Assembly: GCA_035535015.1 (NCBI GenBank)
Contig: DATLQU010000061.1
Location: 1-26,760 of the forward strand
DNA length: 26,760 nt
Reading direction: 5' to 3'
Origin: Palsa-661 sp035535015
GTDB taxonomy: Bacteria > Actinomycetota > Acidimicrobiia > Acidimicrobiales > UBA8190
In this document: piece after piece, positions 21,282 through 26,760 of the stretch
Layout: each line of letters begins with the position of its first letter
Numbering within the stretch: position 1 is the stretch's first letter
The notes under the pieces: generated by a model
Database searches by the model: none
Told to the model about the DNA's origin: nothing
The model's input: the letters and a program-made list of their open reading frames with translations, nothing else
Position numbers and translations under genes: made by a program

Positions 21282-21916
21282 TGAGCGGTGGTCGACGGAC
21301 CGGTGGAGCCACGGCGGACCGGATTCTCGATGCCGCCCTCGTCTCCTTCGGCTCGCGCGGCTACGAGGCCACCTCCCTGGACGCCCTGGCCGACAGCCTG
21401 GGCATGCGCAAGCAGTCCATCCTCTATTGGTTCTCCTCCAAGGATGTCCTCCTCGAAGCCCTGATCGACCGCTCGGCGGCCGAGATGTCGGCCGCCCTCG
21501 AGGAATCACTGGCCCGGGCCGGGACGGGCTGGGCCCGCATCGAGGCCGTCGTCCGTTCCGTCTTCCGTCTGGCCGCCCGCCGTCCTGAGCTTCTGGGCCT
21601 CGTCCGCGAGGTGGGCCGGCTCGGCCCCCCGGCGGCCACCCGTCTCACCCTGGCCCTCGATCCCCTGGTGGGACGGGCGTCGGCCTTTCTCCAGGCGGAG
21701 ATGGACAGCGGGGCCATGCGTCGCCACGAGCCGCGTCTGCTGCTCCTGGCCATCTATTCGACGGTCGTCGGCATGATCACCGAAGTCGAGGTCCTCCGGG
21801 CCCTGGGCGAGGAGCCGTCGGCCCGTTCCCTCGTCCGCCGCCGCCAGGAGATCCTGAGCCTTCTGCGCTCGGCGCTCCTCGTCGACACCGCGTCGCTCGG
21901 CGACCACGCCGCCTGA
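21281..21916 (+). CDS. TetR-family transcriptional regulator
   Basis: The 211-residue product has a standard TetR N-terminus: ADRILDAALVSFGSRGYEATSLDALADSLGMRKQSILYWFSSKDVLLEALI covers the helix-turn-helix with the conserved YWF/YxxFxxK recognition end. The C-terminal ligand domain is all-helical with no recognisable ligand motif; lipid or acyl-CoA ligands would fit the adjacent operon. The start is fixed by the -10 box 7 nt upstream inside the palindromic operator, implying a leaderless message and autoregulation. It diverges from the reductase-HAD/ADH/LarA-like/PlsC operon, which it most likely represses. The DNA directly after its stop belongs to a truncated integrase in the same frame. 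Confidence 0.9.
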   Translation: MSGGRRTGGATADRILDAALVSFGSRGYEATSLDALADSLGMRKQSILYWFSSKDVLLEALIDRSAAEMSAALEESLARAGTGWARIEAVVRSVFRLAARRPELLGLVREVGRLGPPAATRLTLALDPLVGRASAFLQAEMDSGAMRRHEPRLLLLAIYSTVVGMITEVEVLRALGEEPSARSLVRRRQEILSLLRSALLVDTASLGDHAA

Positions 21917-21955
21917 CTGCCCGCCGGCTGGGCGCCCACCATCGGCGCGCCCGCT

Positions 21956-22432
21956 GTCTTTAGATTCACCGGCCTGCGGCTCACAGAACTGATTGAACTG
22001 CCCCTCGACCAAGTCGATCGCATCCGAATCATCGGCAAGGACGACAAGGAGCGCATCGTCCCCATACCTGCCGTCTTGGCCTCGGAGCTGACGGGGTATC
22101 TCGCTCGGGTTCGCCCGCAGCTACCTGCCTCACCATTTGTGTTCGCCAACCCCGCTACCCCAACGGGGAGTCAGCACTATGGGTCCTACTGCACACGGAC
22201 GGTTCAGGAACTCGTCAATGAGGCAGGGACGAAGGCCGGTGTCCCGGGACGACACTTCCCGCACCGGTGGCGGCACACCTACGCCACCAGCCTGCTTCGC
22301 CGAGGGGTCGACATCCATCTCGTCCAGCGACTTCTGGGCCACGCCAACATCGTGACCACGGTGAGGTACATCCACTTGTCGGATACCGATCTGGCCGACG
22401 CCGTCGACATGGCATTCCCCGAGTTGGGCTGA
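21956..22432 (+). pseudogene. 5'-truncated tyrosine recombinase/phage integrase
   Basis: From about 21959 the frame reads RFTGLRLTELIELPLDQVD, the start of the catalytic domain with the first catalytic Arg in TGLR, then GKDDKERIVPIP, PHRWRHTYATSLLRRG (His-x-x-Arg box), HLVQRLLGHANIVTTVRYIH with the conserved His and the nucleophilic Tyr. The reading ends in TGA at 22430-22432. Everything upstream (the whole N-terminal SAM-like DNA-binding domain and the first part of the catalytic domain) is missing; the frame runs back to the TetR stop without a plausible start. An ATG at 22076 would give only 118 residues. It is therefore a remnant of a mobile element and should be inactive. Confidence 0.82.
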
Positions 22433-22449
22433 GACGCTGCGGGACGAAC

Positions 22450-22472
22450 GGCAAGAAGACGAACCTCTTGCC
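22450..22472 (+). terminator. Weak terminator-like hairpin after the integrase remnant
   Basis: GGCAAGA (22450-22456) pairs perfectly with TCTTGCC (22466-22472) around a 9-nt loop, starting 18 nt after the integrase stop. No T-run follows, so termination is uncertain. Confidence 0.35.
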
Positions 22473-22478
22473 AGTGCG

Positions 22479-22519
22479 TTGCGAGACCCAGGGTTTATGT
22501 AGTACGATAATCATGTAGT
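22479..22519 (+). promoter_or_regulatory. Promoter and direct repeats of the small toxin/RHH pair
   Basis: TTGCGA (22479-22484) and TACGAT (22503-22508), 18 bp apart, form a plausible promoter ending 9 nt before the GTG at 22518. The heptamer ATGTAGT occurs at 22497-22503 and again at 22513-22519, 16 bp start to start, flanking the -10. Ribbon-helix-helix repressors commonly bind such paired sites, so autoregulation by the RHH protein is likely. Confidence 0.5.
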
Positions 22520-22751
22520 GATCGACCCGTCGGCTCGCCGCCATGGTGTGACCGACGAAGACATTACGCATGCGATTGATCGTGTCCTAGCAACAGAGGA
22601 TGCCGGTGAAGACCCCGACCGATGGCTGGTCATCGGTCCAGATCGGACCGGCAATCTCCTTGAACTGATCGTCCTTCAGAGCGTCGAAGGCGAGTACGTC
22701 GTGATCCATGCCATGCCGATGCGGGCCAAGTACCGGAGACTCTTACCATGA
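22518..22751 (+). CDS. Small putative toxin (BrnT/RelE-like) of a toxin-antitoxin pair
   Basis: The 77-residue product reads IDPSARRHGVTDEDITHAIDRVL, then WLVIGPDRTGNLLELIVLQ and EYVVIHAMPMRAKYRRLLP. The order (helix, then several beta-strands ending in an Arg/Tyr-rich strand) and the gene order toxin before a ribbon-helix-helix antitoxin resemble BrnT/BrnA and related RelE-fold systems, where the toxin cleaves mRNA. The exact family was not recognised, so the name is tentative. GTG at 22518 is chosen from the promoter position. Its stop overlaps the next ATG by 4 bp (ATGA). The pair sits directly after the integrase remnant in DNA of lower GC, consistent with transfer. Confidence 0.68.
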   Translation: MIDPSARRHGVTDEDITHAIDRVLATEDAGEDPDRWLVIGPDRTGNLLELIVLQSVEGEYVVIHAMPMRAKYRRLLP

Positions 22752-23035
22752 CCAAAGCGCGTACTTACGGACACACGAAGAGCGGCAAGGTCATCGACGA
22801 GAAGATGATCGAGTCTTTGGCGGGAGAAGCCGAATCCGGCTACGACGTCGATCAACTCATCGCACGTCGGGCCAAGCGTGGTCGTCCGACCCTGGGTTCC
22901 GGCCCCGCAACGATTGAATCCGTTCGTCTCGATCCCGAGTTGAAGCAAGACCTTCAGCGTCGTGCGGAGCAAGAGGGAGTCAGCCTCTCCGAGGTGATCA
23001 GGAACGCGCTGCGGCAATACGTGAAGGCCAGCTGA
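22748..23035 (+). CDS. CopG/ribbon-helix-helix antitoxin-like protein
   Basis: The 95-residue product has a C-terminal ribbon-helix-helix motif: ESVRLDPELKQDLQRRAEQEGVSLSEVIRNALRQYV, with the beta-strand VRLD and the helix containing SLSEVIRNAL. The N-terminal half (KSGKVIDEKMIESLAGEAESGYDVDQLIARR) would be the part that wraps the toxin. Its start overlaps the toxin stop (ATGA), so the two are coupled. It probably neutralises the upstream protein and represses the promoter through the ATGTAGT repeats. There is no sign of truncation. Confidence 0.8.
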   Translation: MTKARTYGHTKSGKVIDEKMIESLAGEAESGYDVDQLIARRAKRGRPTLGSGPATIESVRLDPELKQDLQRRAEQEGVSLSEVIRNALRQYVKAS

Positions 23036-23242
23036 CTACTGTCGGACTTGCATGTCCAATCGAATCTGGTGGCGACGGACGGGCGTACAGTTCAGCGGTG
23101 TCCAAGGCAAAGCGGAGACGCTTTCTCAGTGTGGGTAGTAAGTCGTGTCGATGTCCTTCAGATGAACAGTATCGACATCCTCCGCTGCATCGAATCTTCC
23201 TTTAGGCTCCGGCACGCCCGAACCGTCGGCCCCGACCGGTGT
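23036..23242. other. Non-coding gap of about 200 bp between convergent genes
   Basis: Lower-GC DNA between the antitoxin gene (+) and the membrane protein gene (-). Apart from the hairpin at 23109-23124 and a weak GATGTC/GACATC inverted pair near 23150-23180, nothing recognisable is present. It may be part of the same acquired segment as the integrase remnant. Confidence 0.45.
23109..23124 (+). terminator. GNRA hairpin downstream of the toxin/antitoxin pair
   Basis: AAAGCG (23109-23114) and CGCTTT (23119-23124) form a 6-bp stem closed by a GAGA tetraloop, 73 nt after the antitoxin stop and between convergent genes. It could end the operon transcript. It lacks a U-tract beyond the TTT of its own stem. 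Confidence 0.35.
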
Positions 23243-24181
23243 TCAGGGAACGGGCGGTTTGGGTCGGATCGTCTTCGGCGGTGTGTAGCGCTTGGAGGGC
23301 GGAGGTCCGGCCGGTTCAGGATTCTTGTTCCGGCCGCCCCGGCCGCCCCGGCCGCCCCGGCCTCCCGATCGTGCGCTCATCCGATCGGCCCGGGCGCGTC
23401 GGCGCTCCTCCACTGCCGCCCGCCGGCGGCCGGCGGGATCGGTGGCGCCGCGTGGCGGATACCCCTTGGCCGCGGCCGGGGTGCCCCGGCTGATGGTGGT
23501 GAGTTCCTTCTGCCATTTGAAGACCCGGAAGATCAGCCAGATGCCGAGGGCCCAGAACGGCAGGGCGAAGGGGAATCCCATGGAGGTGCCCAGGAAGAGA
23601 AGAGCGAAGGCCACGAAGGACCGGCGTCGTGTGGCCGTGGCCAGGACGACGACGCCGGACAAGATCACCCGGGCGCCACCCTCGAAGAGGATCACCCCGG
23701 TACTCACGTGATTCTTGTCGTGCAGGGGAGGGTTGTAGTGGATGGCGCCGATGGTGAGCAGCAGCCCTACGACGATTCCCAAGGGAGCCGAGACGAGGGC
23801 CAGGAACCGTTCCCGGTCGTCGATCTTCTTGATGATGGCGGTCAACTCGTCCTTGGACATCCCCGACAACGCACCGCGCTGTGGGGAGGCCTTGGCGGGC
23901 CCGACGAACGAATCACGCAGCCGGCCCCGTCGAGACGGCTGCGACCCGGGGGCCAGCACCTCGTCGGCCTGGACGACGTCGTCGGTGGACGCCTTGCCGG
24001 TGGACCCGACACCACGGCCCGTGCCCCGGGCCGGGGCCCCGGGCCGTGTCTTCGGCTGCCGTTGCAGGTTGGGCAGCACCGTGAGCACCCGCTGGCCCAC
24101 GGTCAGCTTGGGGACGGCGCTCGGTCCCGAGGCTTTTTCTCCGGATCCCGGTTCCCCGTTGCCCTTGGCGTCCTTACTCAC
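23243..24181 (-). CDS. Membrane protein with Arg/Gly-rich tail, function unknown
   Basis: The 312-residue product is not recognised. An N-terminal soluble region of about 110 residues is low-complexity and charged. Residues about 125-230 hold three or four membrane helices (FLALVSAPLGIVVGLLLTIG, VILFEGGARVILSGVVVLA, FVAFALLFLGTSMGFPFALP with FWALGIWLIFRVF). The C-terminal 80 residues are basic, with an SGGRGGRGGRGGR segment and a Pro/Lys end. GTG at 24181 is the likely start. The Gly-Arg run is encoded by short GC-rich repeats near 23332-23362. The tail should be cytoplasmic or extracellular depending on topology and could bind nucleic acid or acidic polymers; no role is claimed. Confidence 0.8.
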   Translation of the reverse strand: MSKDAKGNGEPGSGEKASGPSAVPKLTVGQRVLTVLPNLQRQPKTRPGAPARGTGRGVGSTGKASTDDVVQADEVLAPGSQPSRRGRLRDSFVGPAKASPQRGALSGMSKDELTAIIKKIDDRERFLALVSAPLGIVVGLLLTIGAIHYNPPLHDKNHVSTGVILFEGGARVILSGVVVLATATRRRSFVAFALLFLGTSMGFPFALPFWALGIWLIFRVFKWQKELTTISRGTPAAAKGYPPRGATDPAGRRRAAVEERRRARADRMSARSGGRGGRGGRGGRNKNPEPAGPPPSKRYTPPKTIRPKPPVP

Positions 24182-24226
24182 AGTGCGCCAGCGTAGTCAG
24201 CGCCCGTCTGCCGCTCGAAGCGGGAC

Positions 24227-25135
24227 TCACGCCGGACAGTGCAGCACGAATCCGGTTCCCAGAGTGTCCCCGGCCGCCACCACCTGCACCGGGTCCGGTC
24301 CGGGCAGCACTCCCGGTATCTCTCCCGCCTTCACGGCGGCACCGTCACCGGCGCCTTCGTCGTTCGCTGCCGACCCCGATGACACCAGGGATCGGGGCCA
24401 GGCGAAGGCCAGGTGGTGGACCCGCCCGGGGCGGTCACCGAGCCACGTCCGCAGCGGTGTGGCGCTGTCGGCGCCGGCCGCCGGGGCTACCAGACGCAGA
24501 CCGAGCGGACCGGGCCAGGCGAGGTCGACGAAGTCCCACGTCTCTCCCGGTCCGCGTCCGCGTCCGGTGATGACTCCGCCGAGGAGTTCGTGGAAGAGGG
24601 CCATGCCTTCGTCGAGGGCGCGCACGGCGTGGGTGACGTGGCGCAGAGAGGCCGGTGGCTTCTCGGGATCCGGGAAGCCTTCGGGCGCCGGTGAGATCCA
24701 CTCGAACTGCTCCTGGGCCAACTGAACAACGACCCCGGTGGCCTGGCGGGGATGTAGGAACGCCTCTCGCCATTGGGGATCAGAGAGTCGCACGTTCACG
24801 GGCACGAATCCCGCGTTCTGCACGCGCTCGAGGGCGACTTCGATGTCAGGCACCTTGAAAGTGAGGTGATGGGGGCCCGGTCCGCTGTGGTCAAGGAAGC
24901 GTCGGAGGAAGTCATTGTTCTCGGGCTCCCACGGTTGGAGGATCTCGACCTTGGCGCCGTTGCCGTAGCTCAGCTGCGCCGGGCTGAAGCCGATGTTGAC
25001 TCCGCCCGAGTGCCAGGTCCCGCCGAGCCGGTGGACGTACCACGGCCACGCATCGGCCCAGCTTTCGACGGCCACGGCGACGTGATCGAGAACGGCCGAG
25101 GTGCCGTCGGCGACCGGAGGGGGAGAGGGAGGCAT
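24227..25135 (-). CDS. Double VOC (glyoxalase/dioxygenase superfamily) protein
   Basis: The 302-residue product has two vicinal-oxygen-chelate modules. The first starts LDHVAVAVESWADAWPWYV with a His in the metal-ligand position and continues to PGPHHLTFKVPDIEVAL, as in methylmalonyl-CoA epimerase-like proteins. The second starts LRHVTHAVRALDEGMALFHELLGG and ends with RVHHLAFAW, followed by a less ordered Gly/Ala-rich insert and a short VVAAGDTLGTGFVLHC strand. Substrates of this family vary widely (epimerases, extradiol dioxygenases, resistance proteins). ATG at 25135 is divergent from the amidase gene with under 90 bp between starts. No pathway partner identifies the reaction. Confidence 0.82.
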   Translation of the reverse strand: MPPSPPPVADGTSAVLDHVAVAVESWADAWPWYVHRLGGTWHSGGVNIGFSPAQLSYGNGAKVEILQPWEPENNDFLRRFLDHSGPGPHHLTFKVPDIEVALERVQNAGFVPVNVRLSDPQWREAFLHPRQATGVVVQLAQEQFEWISPAPEGFPDPEKPPASLRHVTHAVRALDEGMALFHELLGGVITGRGRGPGETWDFVDLAWPGPLGLRLVAPAAGADSATPLRTWLGDRPGRVHHLAFAWPRSLVSSGSAANDEGAGDGAAVKAGEIPGVLPGPDPVQVVAAGDTLGTGFVLHCPA

Positions 25136-25221
25136 CGTCCCAGGTTGCCGTCTTCCTTCGCATTCTGTCTACCTGGCCGTCGCCGATGACAGGCAGGACG
25201 GAACCGTGCTACGTCTGGGAC

Positions 25222-26634
25222 ATGGATTTTCGCCGCACGTCCGTCATCGCGCTGGCCGAGGATGTCCGCTCCGGCCGGATCGGCGCCCGGGAGCTCGTGA
25301 CCCACGCTCTCGAGCGCATCGACACGCTCAACGGGGAGGTGAACGCCTTCGTGGCCGTCGACGAGTCGTCGGCCCTCGAGGTGGCCACCCAGATCGACGA
25401 CATGGTGGCCGCGGGACGCGACCCAGGACCGCTGGCCGGCATCCCCATCGGCGTGAAGGATCTGGAGGACGCGGCCGGATTCGTCACCTCCCACGGTTCG
25501 CCCGTCTTCGCCGGTGGCCCGGCCGCCACCGTCGACTCCGCCCTGGTGGCGCGCCTCAAGGCGGCCGGCTGCGTCGTCATCGGAAAGACCAACACCCCCG
25601 AACTGGGCTGGAAGGGCGACACGGACAACACCGTCTTCGGTCCCACCCGCAATCCGTGGAATCTCGACCACAGCCCTGGCGGTTCTTCCGGCGGGAGTGC
25701 GGCCGCCATCGCCTCGGGCATGGTCCCGTTGGCCACCGGATCCGACGGTGGGGGTTCTATCCGGATTCCGTCGTCGTGCTGTGGTCTGAGCGGCATGAAA
25801 CCGTCGCTCGGCCGCGTTCCGTCGGGCGGAGCCGAACCCCCTGACTGGCAGCACCTGTCGACCAAGGGTCCCATGGCCCGCCGCCTGGTCGATGTGGTGG
25901 CTGCTCTCGACGTCGTCGTGGGGCCCGACGCCACCGATCTCCGCTCGTTGCCGCGCCCGGAGGCGTCATGGCCGGCGGCGCTACTCGACGCCAAGGTTCC
26001 CGTGCGGGTGGCGTGGTCGCCCACGCTCGGATACGCACCGGTGGACGACGAGGTCATGAAGGTCTGCACGCGCGCCATCGGTGTCCTCGAATCACTCGGT
26101 GCCGAAGTGGTCGAGATCGAAGCCGTCTTCGACGAGGACCCGGTCCGCGACTGGTTGACGCTGGCCACGGCCTACAACCTGCGGACCCTCGCCCCTTACC
26201 GCGGGACCGACGTCTGGAAGCGCATCGACCCCTTCCTGGCCGCAGCCGTGGACTGGGCGGCGGAGAGTCTGACAGTGCTCGATGTCGTGCGAGCCGAAGA
26301 CGCGTGCCATCGGCTCAACACCAGGTTGGTCGACGTCTTCCACGACGTGCGGCTGCTCATCACCCCCACTTGTGCCGCCCTGCCTCCGCCGCGAGGCCTC
26401 GACGGGGCGGGGATGATCAATGGAATCCCCGACGCCAACTGGGTGCGCTTCACCTACCCGTTCAACATGACCCGTTCGCCGGCGGCTTCGGTCTGTGCCG
26501 GACTGAGTGCCGACGGTCTGCCGGTGGGGCTCCAGCTGGTGGGGCCCCAGCATGCCGATTTGGTCGTCATCCGATCGGCGGCCGCCCTGGAAGCGGCCCT
26601 GGGCTTCGACGAGATCGCGACCATCGGCTCCTGA
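25222..26634 (+). CDS. Amidase signature family enzyme
   Basis: The 470-residue product has the Ser-cisSer-Lys catalytic set of amidase signature enzymes: Lys79 in GIPIGVKDLEDAAG, Ser155/Ser156 in HSPGGSSGGSAAAI, and the nucleophile Ser179 in GSDGGGSIRIPSS. The length and the C-terminal NGIPDANWVRFTYPFNMTRSPAAS region fit family amidases that hydrolyse carboxamides; the GatA role is unlikely because gatB/gatC are not adjacent and the C-terminus is of the general amidase type. ATG at 25222 (MDFRRTSVIALAEDVRSG) matches the usual N-terminus; ATG at 25186 is in frame but would add 12 atypical residues. It is followed by tRNA-Val and probably stands alone. Confidence 0.9.
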   Translation: MDFRRTSVIALAEDVRSGRIGARELVTHALERIDTLNGEVNAFVAVDESSALEVATQIDDMVAAGRDPGPLAGIPIGVKDLEDAAGFVTSHGSPVFAGGPAATVDSALVARLKAAGCVVIGKTNTPELGWKGDTDNTVFGPTRNPWNLDHSPGGSSGGSAAAIASGMVPLATGSDGGGSIRIPSSCCGLSGMKPSLGRVPSGGAEPPDWQHLSTKGPMARRLVDVVAALDVVVGPDATDLRSLPRPEASWPAALLDAKVPVRVAWSPTLGYAPVDDEVMKVCTRAIGVLESLGAEVVEIEAVFDEDPVRDWLTLATAYNLRTLAPYRGTDVWKRIDPFLAAAVDWAAESLTVLDVVRAEDACHRLNTRLVDVFHDVRLLITPTCAALPPPRGLDGAGMINGIPDANWVRFTYPFNMTRSPAASVCAGLSADGLPVGLQLVGPQHADLVVIRSAAALEAALGFDEIATIGS

Positions 26635-26684
26635 CCAGGGTGGACGCCGGCCATGACATAATCCGATGCCGGCAGATCGACTGC

Positions 26685-26758
26685 GGGCGCATAGCTCAGC
26701 TGGTTAGAGCGCAGCCTTCACACGGCTGAGGTCGGGGGTTCGAGTCCCTCTGCGCCCA
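26685..26758 (+). tRNA. tRNA-Val(CAC), 3' CCA truncated by window end
   Basis: The 74-nt gene folds as a full cloverleaf: acceptor GGGCGCA/TGCGCCC, D-stem GCTC/GAGC, anticodon stem CAGCC/GGCTG with loop TTCACAC (anticodon CAC, reading GUG), variable AGGTC, and T-arm GGGGG-TTCGAGT-CCCTC with one G-U pair. The discriminator is A at 26758. CC at 26759-26760 suggests an encoded CCA cut by the window edge. A CATAAT hexamer at 26657-26662 could be the -10 of its promoter. Confidence 0.95.
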
Positions 26759-26760
26759 CC

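Noticed and set aside
21928..21941. GGCGCCCACCA near the integrase remnant resembles the 3' end of the tRNA-Val at the window end (possible att site)
   Set aside because: Only about 10 bp match, the T-arm sequence is absent, and the tRNA is 4.7 kb away on the far side of housekeeping-type genes. A chance match in GC-rich DNA is more likely.

Overview
The window looks like a chromosomal segment of a high-GC actinobacterium, most probably of class Acidimicrobiia. The indicators are very high GC, many GTG starts, several apparently leaderless promoters (TANNNT hexamer 6-7 nt before the start codon), an F420-type LLM oxidoreductase, a MurT/GatD lipid II amidation enzyme, and a secreted protein built from GYWLVASDGG-type repeats that I associate with Acidimicrobiia. 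The placement is inference from gene content, not from a marker gene.

Layout. 1-331: remnants only (3' end of one ORF, a short decayed gene tail, an AT-rich patch). 332-3094 (+): TauE/SafE permease, LLM oxidoreductase, a heptamer-based minisatellite, DUF4031 gene, RraA-family aldolase. 3098-5121: a divergent pair of units, cupin plus D-2-hydroxyacid dehydrogenase (-) and an AllA-like ureidoglycolate lyase homologue (+), separated by a perfect 16-bp palindrome; together they suggest glyoxylate or 2-hydroxyacid metabolism. 5105-7410: ArsC-like protein, YqgE/AlgH protein, and a secreted alpha/beta-hydrolase lipoprotein whose N-terminus contains a 15-bp triplicated repeat. 7465-12227: a LysR regulator diverges from a two-gene envelope operon encoding a HAD-IB/PlsC fusion and, by a GTGA overlap, a single-chain MurT-GatD fusion. 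The operon has a promoter with a dyad in its spacer and two strong hairpins in the leader.

12269-13545: a lower-GC HTH/nucleotidyltransferase pair resembling a toxin-antitoxin or defence module. Its second gene runs on into the antisense strand of the repeat-protein gene (13439-14965, -). 14994-21257 (-): a four-gene lipid-type operon whose genes overlap by 4 bp at every junction: fatty acyl-CoA reductase/HAD fusion, zinc alcohol dehydrogenase, LarA-like protein, PlsC acyltransferase. A divergent TetR gene (21281-21916, +) shares a 16-bp palindromic operator with it. 21950-23035: a 5'-truncated tyrosine integrase and a small toxin/ribbon-helix-helix antitoxin-like pair, a decayed mobile island of lower GC. 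23243-26758: a membrane protein with an RGG-like tail, a double-VOC protein, an amidase, and a tRNA-Val(CAC) running to the window edge.

Most notable are the TetR-controlled reductase-HAD/ADH/LarA-like/PlsC operon (its LarA-like protein lacks one of the two catalytic His residues), the MurT-GatD fusion, and the structured leader upstream of the PlsC/MurT-GatD operon. All function calls rest on motif recognition by eye; no database search was run.
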